Shown: positions 25,252 to 33,667, counted from the first letter of the stretch. The stretch is 35,026 nt of DNA from CG1-02-35-72 sp036170135 (GCA_036170135.1 JAVHOP010000092.1:1-35026), one strand, 5' to 3'. Translations and numbers: made by a program. The notes: generated from the sequence alone by a model not told the origin.

Positions 25252-25322
25252 AAGTATATTTTTTATGAGTTTTGTTGCTATTATTGTATTTTTTAAAAAT
25301 TAGTATTTACCAACTTTTAGCT

Positions 25323-25367
25323 TTAACCAAATTTTAACAAGACATAATAGTAATAGTAGTAAATTTG
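25323..25367 (+). promoter_or_regulatory. Promoter of the moxR-bat operon with 11-bp-spaced motifs
   Basis: TAAATTTG at 25360-25367 is a full -7 match, 34 nt before the moxR ATG. There is no TTG at the -33 position; instead TTAACC (25323-25328) and TTAACA (25334-25339) lie 11 bp apart, and the second ends exactly 20 nt before the -7 element. This geometry equals that of the PiT promoter at 165-209. Confidence 0.5.
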
Positions 25368-25401
25368 CTCTCCAATTTAATGTTTAAAAACAATATTTTT
25401 T

Positions 25402-26409
25402 ATGATAGAGGAATTAAATACTCAAGTTGATATTAGAGCAATCAATGAGAAAATTGAGAAAGAAAGTGCTTTTGTAGAATTGCTAACTTTTGAAATGAAT
25501 AAGGTCATTGTTGGACAAAAACATATGATTGAGCGTTTGCTTATTGGACTTTTAGGCAATGGTCATATTTTACTTGAAGGTGTTCCAGGTTTGGCAAAGA
25601 CACTTGCCATAAATACGCTTGCTAAAGCCGTTCAAGGTACGTTTAGCCGTATTCAATTTACACCAGATTTATTACCTGCCGATGTAGTTGGAACGATGAT
25701 TTACAATATTAAAGACAGTAATTTTTCTATTAAAAAAGGACCTATTTTCGCCAACTTTGTGTTAGCCGATGAAATAAATCGCGCACCGGCAAAAGTACAA
25801 TCGGCTTTGTTGGAAGCCATGCAAGAACGCCAAATAACTATTGGTGATACCACTTTTAAGTTAGATGATCCATTTTTGGTTATGGCTACCCAAAATCCTA
25901 TTGAGCAAGAAGGAACTTATCCGCTTCCCGAAGCACAAGTAGACCGATTTATGTTAAAAACAGTTATTGATTATCCTTCAATAAAAGACGAGCAAATCAT
26001 TATGCGCCAAAACCTAAAAGGTGGCTATAATCAAGTAAATGCTGTGGTTTCTATTGCACAAATTATTAGCGCTCGTAAAGCCGTTCAAGAGGTTTATATG
26101 GATGAGAAAATTGAAAAATATATTTTAGATATTATTTTCGCCACACGTTATCCAGAAAAATACGGTCTAGCCGAATTAAAACCATTAATCAGTTTTGGGT
26201 CATCGCCTAGAGGCAGTATCAATTTAGCTTTGGCAACCAAGTGCTATACCTTTATTAAACACCGCGGTTATGCTATTCCCGAAGATGTTCGCGCCGTAGC
26301 TTTAGATGTTTTAAGGCACCGTATCGGCGTGACCTACGAAGCTGAAGCCGAAAATATTACCTCCGAAGATATCGTTCAGAAAATTATCAATCAAATTGAA
26401 GTCCCCTAA
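25402..26409 (+). CDS. MoxR-family AAA+ ATPase
   Basis: A 335-residue cytoplasmic AAA+ ATPase. Walker A is EGVPGLAKT (59-67), Walker B is VLADEINRAPAK (120-131, Asp123-Glu124), and sensor region MATQNPIEQEGTYPLPEAQVDRF is intact, as is the C-terminal lid domain. MoxR ATPases act as chaperones for von Willebrand A partners, often aiding metal insertion; two such partners, batA and batB, lie downstream in the same run. It opens the bat gene run, 90 nt before the DUF58 gene, with its own promoter. Its partner is inferred from position. Confidence 0.93.
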   Translation: MIEELNTQVDIRAINEKIEKESAFVELLTFEMNKVIVGQKHMIERLLIGLLGNGHILLEGVPGLAKTLAINTLAKAVQGTFSRIQFTPDLLPADVVGTMIYNIKDSNFSIKKGPIFANFVLADEINRAPAKVQSALLEAMQERQITIGDTTFKLDDPFLVMATQNPIEQEGTYPLPEAQVDRFMLKTVIDYPSIKDEQIIMRQNLKGGYNQVNAVVSIAQIISARKAVQEVYMDEKIEKYILDIIFATRYPEKYGLAELKPLISFGSSPRGSINLALATKCYTFIKHRGYAIPEDVRAVALDVLRHRIGVTYEAEAENITSEDIVQKIINQIEVP

Positions 26410-26499
26410 ACATTTAAGTCTTAAATTCAGCTTTATCTAAAACATTATCAGGTTTAAGTTTTGCATTTTAAGTATCTAAATTTAGTGCATTAATCCCTT

Positions 26500-27372
26500 A
26501 TGGAAACCAAAGAAATTCTTAAAAAGGTTCGTAAAATTGAGATAAAAACACGGCGTTTATCCGATCATATTTTTTCGGGCGAATACCATAGTTCTTTTAA
26601 AGGACGCGGTATGACTTTTAGCGAAGTTCGCCAATACAGTTATGGTGATGATATTAGGTCTATTGATTGGAATGTGACGGCGCGCTACAACGAACCCTAT
26701 ATTAAAGTTTTTGAGGAAGAACGCGAATTGACAATGATGCTGATGGTTGATGTGAGCCATTCGGAATATTTTGGAACGACCAATCAATTTAAAAAAGAAG
26801 TTGTAACCGAAATTGCTGCTACTTTAGCTTTTTCGGCAACACAAAATAATGATAAAGTTGGCTTATTGCTGTTTTCTGATGGTGTAGAATTGTATATTCC
26901 TCCTAAAAAAGGACGCTCTCACGTGCTGCGAATTATCAGAGAATTGGTTGAATTTCATCCAAAACACAATAAAACGAACCTTGTTGAAGCATTGAAATTT
27001 CTGTCAAATGTGGCAAAAAAGAAAGTCATCCTTTTTATTTTATCTGATTTTATGGATGAAAATTATGAGCAAACTCTCAAAATTGTCGGCAATAAACACG
27101 ATGTAACCGGAATCAGAATTTTTGATAGACACGAAGCCGAAATTCCAAATTTGGGAATGGTACCATTATTTGATGCCGAAACCCAAGAAACATTATTGGT
27201 AAACACGACTTCTTATAAAGTAAGACAGGCTTATAAAATCTTTTATCTAAAGCAAAAAGATTATTTCGAGACCTCGTTTAAGCATAGCGGTGCTGGTTTT
27301 ATAAATTCTGAAACCAACGAAAATTATGTCAAAAAATTATTGCTTTATTTTAAACAAAAGGGCGCTAAATGA
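26500..27372 (+). CDS. DUF58 domain protein of the bat operon
   Basis: A 290-residue protein without signal peptide or clear membrane helix. The DUF58 hallmark FSEVRQYSYGDDIRSIDWNV is at residues 41-60, followed by a von Willebrand A-like core (MLMVDVSHSEYFG near 84-96, then VGLLLFSDGVELYIPPKKG and VILFILSDFMDE). The MIDAS-like DVSHS retains Asp and both Ser. DUF58 proteins regularly follow moxR. The last codon overlaps the next start in ATGA, so translation is probably coupled. Function in the complex is inferred from position. Confidence 0.9.
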   Translation: METKEILKKVRKIEIKTRRLSDHIFSGEYHSSFKGRGMTFSEVRQYSYGDDIRSIDWNVTARYNEPYIKVFEEERELTMMLMVDVSHSEYFGTTNQFKKEVVTEIAATLAFSATQNNDKVGLLLFSDGVELYIPPKKGRSHVLRIIRELVEFHPKHNKTNLVEALKFLSNVAKKKVILFILSDFMDENYEQTLKIVGNKHDVTGIRIFDRHEAEIPNLGMVPLFDAETQETLLVNTTSYKVRQAYKIFYLKQKDYFETSFKHSGAGFINSETNENYVKKLLLYFKQKGAK

Positions 27373-28286
27373 TCTTAAAATATTTACATATTATCGCTAT
27401 ATTATTGTGTTTTACAGTTGGTTTTTCTCAAGAAAATCCGATTTTAAAAACCAGTATTGATACCACAACCATTCGCATAGGCGAGCAATTTCATCTTTCA
27501 ATTACGGTAAGCCCAATTGGTAAAGTAACTTTTCCTGAGCTCAAAAACAAACTAGACAAAATAGAAGTGCTAGATTCTGTTCCGGTTGATACTGTAAATC
27601 AAACTTTAATAAAACAATTTTTATTGACTAGTTTCGACAGCGGTCGCTGGGTAATTCCGCAACAAGAAGTCATTATCAATAATCAAAAATATTTAACCGA
27701 TTCTATCATTATTAATGTAGGAACCGTAAAAATCGACACCTTAAAACAGCCATTATTTCCCATAAAAACCATTAAAGATGAGCCTTTTGCTTTAATAGAT
27801 GTGCGTCCCTATTTATGGTGGCTAATTGGCGCATTGGTAATTATTGGCATCGCGCTTTACTTTTTCTTGCGCAAAAAAGGTGTAAAACTTATTAAAAAAC
27901 GCGTCATCCCTCCATTCATTATCGCTATGGATCGGTTAAAGGAATTAGATCAAAAACAACTGATAAAATCTCAACAATTAAAAATATTTTATATTGAGTT
28001 AACCGATATTATCAGACGTTATATAGAAGAAGATTTATCAATTCCTGCTTTAGAATCAACCTCTGACGAGCTTTTAACAACCATTACCGACTTTAACGAA
28101 TCGAGCCATTTAGAAATCAATAAAGATACTATTGAAAAACTGAACGACTTGTTAAAATCGGCCGACTTAGTAAAATTCGCTAAATATAAACCAAATTTAT
28201 CTCAAGCTGAAGCAGATAGATTAGTGGCTGAATTTATTTTAAACGGTTTAAAACCTAAAGAAAAAAAGGAGGCCAGTCATGAATAA
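27369..28286 (+). CDS. BatD-like single-pass membrane protein of the bat operon
   Basis: A 305-residue protein with a signal peptide (about 1-20, FTVGFSQ), a periplasmic beta-rich segment (about 22-140: TTIRIGEQFHLSITVSPIG recalls the opening of BatD), one membrane helix (about 148-168, LWWLIGALVIIGIALYFFLR) and a cytoplasmic helical part (about 175-305, FYIELTDIIRRYIEEDLSIPA) like DUF4381. A gene of this kind commonly lies between DUF58 and batA in flavobacteria. It overlaps the DUF58 gene by 4 nt and batA by 8 nt. No enzymatic motif is visible. Confidence 0.78.
   Translation: MILKYLHIIAILLCFTVGFSQENPILKTSIDTTTIRIGEQFHLSITVSPIGKVTFPELKNKLDKIEVLDSVPVDTVNQTLIKQFLLTSFDSGRWVIPQQEVIINNQKYLTDSIIINVGTVKIDTLKQPLFPIKTIKDEPFALIDVRPYLWWLIGALVIIGIALYFFLRKKGVKLIKKRVIPPFIIAMDRLKELDQKQLIKSQQLKIFYIELTDIIRRYIEEDLSIPALESTSDELLTTITDFNESSHLEINKDTIEKLNDLLKSADLVKFAKYKPNLSQAEADRLVAEFILNGLKPKEKKEASHE
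28268..28272 (+). promoter_or_regulatory. Strong Shine-Dalgarno-like site before batA
   Basis: AAAGGAGG ends at 28272, 6 nt before the batA ATG at 28279. Such sites are rare in Bacteroidota, whose ribosomes largely mask the anti-SD. The stretch also encodes Lys-Lys-Glu-Ala at the end of the previous gene, so it may be coincidence. Confidence 0.4.
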
Positions 28287-29277
28287 TTTTGAATTTACAG
28301 ATCCCCAATTTTTGTGGTTACTTTTAATCATTCCGTTTTTGGCATTTTGGTTTTTTAAATCAAGAAAAAAGGACCAAGCGACCTTAAAAATTTCGAGCAT
28401 CAAAGCTTTTAAACAACAGTCGTCATTTTTGCCAAAGTTAAAACCCCTTTTATATGCTTTGCGTTTACTTGCACTAAGTTTACTGATAATTGCTTTAGCA
28501 AGACCTAGAAATATCGCGGTAAGCGCAAAATCTAAAACCACAAGAGGCATTGATATTGTAATGGCTATTGATGTTTCGGGAAGTATGCTGGCGCAAGATT
28601 TAAAACCAAACCGTTTAGAAGCACTTAAAAAAGTAGCCGAACGTTTTGTAAATGAACGCACAAATGACCGCATTGGAATTGTAGTTTATGCCGGCGAAAG
28701 CTTTACGCAAACTCCAATTACAACCGATAAACGCATTATTGTAAATACCATTCAAAACTTGCAATGGGGCGACCTTGAAGACGGTACTGCCATTGGCATG
28801 GGATTAGGTTCTGCCGTAAACCGTTTGATGGACAGCAAAGCCAAAAGTAAAGTCATTATTTTATTGACCGATGGCGTTAACAACAGAGGATTTGTAGATC
28901 CGAGAACGGCAGCCGAACTAGCAAAAAACTTGGGAATAAAAGTTTATACCATTGGGATTGGCACTAACGGAATGGCGCTATTTCCAGTAGCAAAAGACCT
29001 CAATGGCCAATTGCGATTTGACTATGCCAAAGTAGAAATTGACGAAGCCTTATTAAAATATATCGCCTCGCAAACCGAAGGTAAATACTTTAGAGCAACT
29101 GATAACAAAAGCCTTGAGGCTATTTATGAAGAAATAAATAAACTTGAAACCACTAAAATAGAAGAGTTTAAATATTATAATTATTCCGAAAAATATCGTA
29201 TTCTAGTTTTATTTGCAGGTTTATTATTGTTAATAGAAGTGTTTTTAAGACAAACTATTTTTAGAAGTTTAGTATAA
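28279..29277 (+). CDS. batA: BatA, von Willebrand factor A membrane protein
   Basis: A 332-residue inner-membrane protein. Two N-terminal helices (about 11-26 and 57-75) precede a VWA domain (about 90-290) with an intact MIDAS: Asp98-x-Ser100-x-Ser102 in AIDVSGSM, a Thr in EDGTAIGMG, and Asp in LLTDGVNNRG. A last helix lies at about 305-322 (ILVLFAGLLLLIEVFL). Bat proteins were named for Bacteroides aerotolerance; the VWA domain is probably periplasmic and binds a protein partner through its metal. It overlaps the preceding gene by 8 nt and has a rare strong Shine-Dalgarno. BatB follows after 11 nt. Confidence 0.92.
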   Translation: MNNFEFTDPQFLWLLLIIPFLAFWFFKSRKKDQATLKISSIKAFKQQSSFLPKLKPLLYALRLLALSLLIIALARPRNIAVSAKSKTTRGIDIVMAIDVSGSMLAQDLKPNRLEALKKVAERFVNERTNDRIGIVVYAGESFTQTPITTDKRIIVNTIQNLQWGDLEDGTAIGMGLGSAVNRLMDSKAKSKVIILLTDGVNNRGFVDPRTAAELAKNLGIKVYTIGIGTNGMALFPVAKDLNGQLRFDYAKVEIDEALLKYIASQTEGKYFRATDNKSLEAIYEEINKLETTKIEEFKYYNYSEKYRILVLFAGLLLLIEVFLRQTIFRSLV

Positions 29278-29288
29278 AAAAATAAAAA

Positions 29289-30326
29289 ATGTATCAATTA
29301 GAAGAACCTACATATTTCCTTTTACTATTTTCCATCCCCGTGGTTGTTCTTTTCTTTATCATAAGTTTATGGATAAAAAAAAGTCGCCAAAAGGCGTTTG
29401 CCAATGTAGCGCTATTCAATAAATTAAGCCCCGATGCCTCCTTATTTAAATCGGTTTTAAAACTGATAAGTCTGAGTTTAGCTTTAGCCTGTTTGGCAAT
29501 TGCTTTAGTAAACCCTAAAATGGGAATCAAGTTAAAAACTATCAAACGCGAAGGCGTTGATGTGGTTTTTGCCTTAGATGTTTCTAAAAGCATGCTCGCC
29601 GAAGATATTGCGCCAAACCGTTTAGAAAAAGCCAAACAAATTATCGCCAAAATAGTCGATAAATTAGGCAGTGACCGTGTTGGGATTATTGTTTATGCTG
29701 GTAGTGCTTATCCCCTTTTGCCTATCACAACCGATATGGCAGCTGCCAAAATGTTTTTGCAAAATGCTAATCCAGATATGGTTTCTTCGCAAGGAACTGC
29801 CATAAACGAAGCTATTAATCGTGCGCTGACTTTTTATGATAATGAAGAGCAAACCAATAAGTTTTTAGTGCTTTTATCGGATGGTGAAGACCACGAAAAT
29901 CAATCGGAATCTTTAGCAAAATCGGCTGCAGACCAAGGTATTAAAATTTTTACTATTGGCATTGGTACAGAAATTGGGAAACCTATCCCAATAAGGGAAA
30001 ATGGCATTTTTATAGGTTATAAAAAAGATGAAAAAGGTGAAGTGGTTATTAGCCAACGCCACGCCGATGTGCTTCAAACCATTGCTGCCGAAGGAAATGG
30101 AAGTTATATCGATGGTAATTTAACCGATACCCCCGTAAAATTTATGGAAAATACGTTAGTAAACGCACAAAAACACGAATATGATTCAAAGCAGTTTTCA
30201 GATTACAAAGATCAATTTCAGTGGTTTATTGGAGCAGCTATTTTCCTTTTAATTTTTGACAGTTTGCTATTTGAGAAAAAAACACAATGGCTTAAAAAAA
30301 TCGACTTATTTAACGAATCAAAATGA
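29289..30326 (+). CDS. batB: BatB, von Willebrand factor A membrane protein
   Basis: A 345-residue paralogue of BatA. Helices lie at about 8-29 and 57-75, a VWA domain at about 90-290 and a C-terminal helix at about 312-329 (FIGAAIFLLIFDSLLF). The MIDAS is kept: Asp97-x-Ser99-x-Ser101 in ALDVSKSM, Thr in SSQGTAINEAI, Asp in LLSDGEDHE. Compared with BatA the first MIDAS Gly is Lys. Start and spacing fit an operon; its stop overlaps the batC ATG (ATGA). Confidence 0.92.
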   Translation: MYQLEEPTYFLLLFSIPVVVLFFIISLWIKKSRQKAFANVALFNKLSPDASLFKSVLKLISLSLALACLAIALVNPKMGIKLKTIKREGVDVVFALDVSKSMLAEDIAPNRLEKAKQIIAKIVDKLGSDRVGIIVYAGSAYPLLPITTDMAAAKMFLQNANPDMVSSQGTAINEAINRALTFYDNEEQTNKFLVLLSDGEDHENQSESLAKSAADQGIKIFTIGIGTEIGKPIPIRENGIFIGYKKDEKGEVVISQRHADVLQTIAAEGNGSYIDGNLTDTPVKFMENTLVNAQKHEYDSKQFSDYKDQFQWFIGAAIFLLIFDSLLFEKKTQWLKKIDLFNESK

Positions 30327-31156
30327 AAAAACTTATAACCTTATTTTTTATTTGTTTTAGTGGTTTGTTAATCGCTCAAAAGCAACCGCCTGTTAACAAG
30401 CTTGCTGTTGCGCAAGCCCGCACGTTTTTAAGAGCCGGAAATAAAAAATTTGAAGCTAAAAATTATAGTGAAGCTCAGGCTTTTTATAAAAGAGCTTTAG
30501 ATAAAAATACGGTTTATGATAAGGCTTCGTTTAATTTGGGTAACGCCATGTATCTACAAAAAAATTACAAAGACGCCTTGCCACAATACGAGTTAGATGC
30601 CAAACTGGCTACTTCTAAATCTGATAAATCTGAAGCTTATCACAATATTGGGAATTTGCAAATGGAAGAAAAGCAATATAGCAAAGCTGTTGAGGCTTAT
30701 AAAGAGGCTCTTAGAAATAATCCCAAAGATGATGATACCAGATATAACTTGGCGGTTGCTCAAAAATTACTAGATAAACAGTTGAAAAATAAAGACAAAA
30801 ATAAAGATCAGAATAAGGATAAAAACAAAGATAAAGACAAACAAGACAAAGATAAAAAGGACAATAAAGACCAAAAAGACAAAGATAAAAAAGATCAGAA
30901 AGATAAGGGTGGCAACGATAAAGATAAAGACAAAAAGGATAAAGACAAAAAAGATCCGAGCAAAGATCAAGATAAAAACGACCCTAACAAAAATGATAAA
31001 AATCAACAAAAACAACAGCCTAAAGAAGGACAAATGTCTCCTGATAAAATGCAACAACTTTTAGAAGCGATGAATAATGAAGAGAAAAAAACACAAAAGA
31101 AAATGAATGCAAAACGCATTAAAGGTGAAAAAATAAAACTTGAAAAAGATTGGTGA
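30323..31156 (+). CDS. batC: BatC, TPR protein with long Lys/Asp-rich tract
   Basis: A 277-residue secreted or membrane-anchored protein. The signal peptide covers residues 1-19 (LIAQ). TPR repeats span about residues 28-145 (ARTFLRAGNKKFEAKNYSEAQ; YHNIGNLQMEEKQYSKAVEAYKEAL). Residues 152-234 are almost only Lys, Asp, Asn and Gln, and a short helical end follows (MSPDKMQQLLEAM). The charged tract is typical of BatC and probably a flexible linker. ATG overlaps the batB stop by 4 nt. In a compact bat operon batD would follow at once; here a VOC gene lies between. Confidence 0.9.
   Translation: MKKLITLFFICFSGLLIAQKQPPVNKLAVAQARTFLRAGNKKFEAKNYSEAQAFYKRALDKNTVYDKASFNLGNAMYLQKNYKDALPQYELDAKLATSKSDKSEAYHNIGNLQMEEKQYSKAVEAYKEALRNNPKDDDTRYNLAVAQKLLDKQLKNKDKNKDQNKDKNKDKDKQDKDKKDNKDQKDKDKKDQKDKGGNDKDKDKKDKDKKDPSKDQDKNDPNKNDKNQQKQQPKEGQMSPDKMQQLLEAMNNEEKKTQKKMNAKRIKGEKIKLEKDW
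30776..31024 (+). repeat. Low-complexity Lys/Asp tract in batC
   Basis: The tract is built from repeated AAA, GAT, GAC, AAT and CAG codons with hardly any other residue. It could vary in length by slippage between strains. Confidence 0.8.
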
Positions 31157-31174
31157 TTTTAACCTATAAATATG

Positions 31175-31870
31175 TTAGAAGTCATTGTAAAGCAAAACGC
31201 AACAAACTCACAATACATTGAAAAACAACGAATACAAAAAACTTCTTATTACGCATGTGAAGAATTAGATTAATTAAAAAATAAAATTATGGCAAGTATC
31301 AATCCACATATTAATTTCAACGGCAATGCAGAAGAAGCATTCACCTTTTACAAATCAGTATTTGGCGGAGCGTTCGCAAAAATAATGCGTTTCAAAGATT
31401 TAGCAAGCGCCGAATTTCAAGTATCAGAAAATGAAGCGAATAAAATCATGCACATTGCTTTACCAATAGGTAAAAGTATTTTAATGGCTAATGATGTTCC
31501 TGAAATATTGGGGCGAACAAACGAAAACGAGAACAGAAGCAAAATTGTAATTAGTGCAGAAAGCAAAGAAGAAGCTGACAAATTATTCAACGGGCTTTCG
31601 GCAGGCGGACAAATTGAAATGCCTATTTCTGACAGCCCTTGGGGTTCCTATTTTGGTATGTTTAGAGATAAATATGGAATTGAATGGATGGTAGATTTTG
31701 ACTCAAATTATAAAGGACACCTATAGCCGAAGAAGAACAACAAACACCTAACAATGAGTAAAAATAACGGCCAATTTTGTAGTAAATTAAAGGGTTTTAG
31801 ACCTCTTTCGCTTTTGTATAATTCGGCAGAAAAATGCCAAGCCATCCACTGCTATTCATACACAAACGCG
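31175..31870 (+). mobile_element. Candidate single-gene cassette inserted between batC and batD
   Basis: The VOC gene and both flanks interrupt the otherwise continuous bat operon. If the ends are placed at G^TT junctions (GTTAGAA at 31174-31180 and GTTACTT at 31870-31876), removing 31175-31870 leaves a 41-nt batC-batD spacer, in keeping with the rest of the operon. In the excised circle the tail motif ACCTAAC (31747-31753) would pair with GTTAG at the joint, as in integron attC sites. No integrase is in the window. The motifs are short, so this is an inference. Confidence 0.35.
31289..31726 (+). CDS. VOC-family protein, PhnB/glyoxalase-like
   Basis: A 145-residue cytoplasmic protein with two beta-alpha-beta-beta-beta modules of the vicinal oxygen chelate fold: INPHINFNGNAEEAFTFYKSVFGG (5-27) opens the first and SPWGSYFGMFRDKYGIEWMVDF (about 117-138) closes the second, the pattern of the PhnB-like branch. 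The His and Glu positions (His7, Glu in YGIEWMV) remain, but no activity can be assigned. It is unrelated to Bat proteins and separates batC from batD, with 132 nt before and 167 nt after in an operon whose other spacers are mostly under 15 nt. This points to a later insertion. Confidence 0.88.
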   Translation: MASINPHINFNGNAEEAFTFYKSVFGGAFAKIMRFKDLASAEFQVSENEANKIMHIALPIGKSILMANDVPEILGRTNENENRSKIVISAESKEEADKLFNGLSAGGQIEMPISDSPWGSYFGMFRDKYGIEWMVDFDSNYKGHL

Positions 31871-31876
31871 TTACTT
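31747..31876 (+). other. Candidate attC-like tail behind the VOC gene
   Basis: The 167 nt between the VOC stop and batD hold ACCTAAC (fits RYYYAAC) at 31747-31753 and GTTACTT (partial fit to GTTRRRY) at 31870-31876, about 130 nt apart, the size of long attC sites such as VCRs. A partly complementary pair of inner boxes is present (TAAAAATAACGG at 31759-31770 against GCTATTCATA at 31850-31859). The segment also carries an open 45-codon frame (31754-31891), probably fortuitous. From memory, similar short reading frames recur in flavobacterial genomes, which would fit a dispersed repeat; I could not check this. Confidence 0.3.
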
Positions 31877-31893
31877 GTAACTATTAAATAAAG

Positions 31894-33657
31894 ATGAGAA
31901 GTTTTAAATTTTTTTACATCCTTTTAGCTTTGGCTTTAGTTTCGACTAAAACCTTCGCTCAAGTTACCTTTAAAGCCTCGGTAAGCGATTTTAAAGTGGG
32001 ACTAAACGAGCGTTTAAAAATCGATTTTACCATAGATAAACAAGGAGCCGACAACTTTACGCCACCTTCGTTTAGAGACTTTAGTGTTATTGCAGGTCCC
32101 AGTCAATCAACTAATTTTTCGATGATAAATGGCCGAACTTCATTTAGTCAGACTTACAGTTACATTATTCAGCCAACCAAAAAAGGTGTTTTAAATATCA
32201 CTTCTGCTAGTGTAGAATTTAACGGAGCAACCATAAAATCGAATACCTTAAAAATTACAGTTACAGAAGCTGTTTCTATTCCAAAAGATACCAATGACCC
32301 GAGATATATCGCCTCTCAAAACATTCATTTAGTTGCCGAAGTTTCTAACAAAAATCCCTTTATCGGACAGAGTATTAGTGTGGTTTATAAATTATATGTC
32401 AATATTAATAAGGTCAATGTCAGTAATACACGCGAAACACAATCACCTGCTTTTAATGGTTTTTGGAATCAAGATATGGCCGTCGAAAATTTAATTGTTC
32501 AAGAAGGCACTTATCAAGGTGAACCACATAAATATGTGGTGGTAAAAAAATCGGTTTTAATCCCACAAAAATCTGGTAAACTCGAATTAGATCCGATGGA
32601 AATTGAAATTACCGCTGGCGTTCCAATTGGCAGAAGCGATTTATTTGGCAATATGATTCTAAACAATGTAACCTATGTGGTTAGCACCGGCAAACAAATT
32701 ATCAATGTAAAAGCACTTCCACTTGACGGAAAACCAGCTGATTTTTCAGGAGCTGTAGGTAATTTTAATTTTAAAGTTACCGCTGATAAAACAAGTCTAA
32801 AATTAAATGAAACGGCACAAATTAAAGTCGAATTACAAGGCGATGGAAACCTAAAGCTAGTCGATTTGCCAAAGTTGACTACGCCTAATGGTTTGGAAGT
32901 TTACGAACCCGAACACCAAGAAAAAATTGTCACCACTTTACAAGGGATGAGTGGTTCAGTTTACAATCAATATACCATTGTACCCCAATATAAAGGCAAT
33001 TATAAAATTCCAAAACTGAGCTTTTCTTATTTTAATCCGATAGAAAAAAAATACCATTCTGTAAATTCACCCGATATTTTAATAGATGCTCCTTACGGCA
33101 AAAATCCTGGCAATGAAACCACTACAAATACCAAACAAGAAGTTGTTTATTTGGAAGGTGCCATGCGTTACATTCATAACAGCACAACCTTTTCATCTAT
33201 AAATAAACCCTTGTTTTTTGGTACGTCAACTTATTATATTTGGTTGTTTTTGCCACTGTTATTGATTCCGATAGCATTAATAATTGGAAAAAAATTTAAA
33301 GAACGCACCAATGATATTATAGGAAATAAACGCCGTGAAGCCGATAGGTTGGCTCGTAAATATTTATCTGAAGCTAAAAAAGAATTGGCTCACAAAGAGC
33401 GGTTTTATATTGCCTTAGAAAAAGCTTTACACAATTATTTAAAGGCGACTTTACACGTAGAAACTTCTGAAATTAGCAAAGAAAAAATTGAAGCATTGTT
33501 AGTTGAACGCCTTATTGATACTGATACTATAAAAGAATTTATAACAGTTTTACGCGATTGTGATTTTGCACGCTATGCGCCTTCTTCGGATGTTCAAATT
33601 AAGGAAGATTTTGATCGTGCTAAACGACTGATTGCCGCCTTAGATAAACAATTTTAA
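31894..33657 (+). CDS. batD: BatD, oxygen-tolerance family membrane protein
   Basis: A 587-residue protein with a signal peptide (1-22, ending TFAQ), a large periplasmic region of Ig-like beta modules (about 23-440; VTFKASVSDFKVGLNERLKIDF opens it and repeats of VNKNPFIGQ and LKLNETAQIKVELQG follow), one membrane helix (about 446-467, IWLFLPLLLIPIALIIG) and a cytoplasmic helical end (about 470-587). This is the usual BatD layout (oxygen-tolerance family). It probably anchors the VWA and TPR partners in the periplasm; that is inferred. It lies 237 nt from the batC-side half of the operon's VOC insert start and 10 nt before batE. Confidence 0.9.
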   Translation: MRSFKFFYILLALALVSTKTFAQVTFKASVSDFKVGLNERLKIDFTIDKQGADNFTPPSFRDFSVIAGPSQSTNFSMINGRTSFSQTYSYIIQPTKKGVLNITSASVEFNGATIKSNTLKITVTEAVSIPKDTNDPRYIASQNIHLVAEVSNKNPFIGQSISVVYKLYVNINKVNVSNTRETQSPAFNGFWNQDMAVENLIVQEGTYQGEPHKYVVVKKSVLIPQKSGKLELDPMEIEITAGVPIGRSDLFGNMILNNVTYVVSTGKQIINVKALPLDGKPADFSGAVGNFNFKVTADKTSLKLNETAQIKVELQGDGNLKLVDLPKLTTPNGLEVYEPEHQEKIVTTLQGMSGSVYNQYTIVPQYKGNYKIPKLSFSYFNPIEKKYHSVNSPDILIDAPYGKNPGNETTTNTKQEVVYLEGAMRYIHNSTTFSSINKPLFFGTSTYYIWLFLPLLLIPIALIIGKKFKERTNDIIGNKRREADRLARKYLSEAKKELAHKERFYIALEKALHNYLKATLHVETSEISKEKIEALLVERLIDTDTIKEFITVLRDCDFARYAPSSDVQIKEDFDRAKRLIAALDKQF

Positions 33658-33667
33658 CCGCCTTAAA

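Noticed and set aside
30770..31057. Long antisense reading frame rich in Phe, Ile and Val opposite batC
   Set aside because: It is the mirror of the Lys/Asp codon tract in batC and has no start context or homology of its own.
31157..31893. A transposon-borne origin for the VOC gene
   Set aside because: No transposase, terminal inverted repeats or exact target duplication is visible; only a loose similarity exists between 31157-31172 and 31875-31890.
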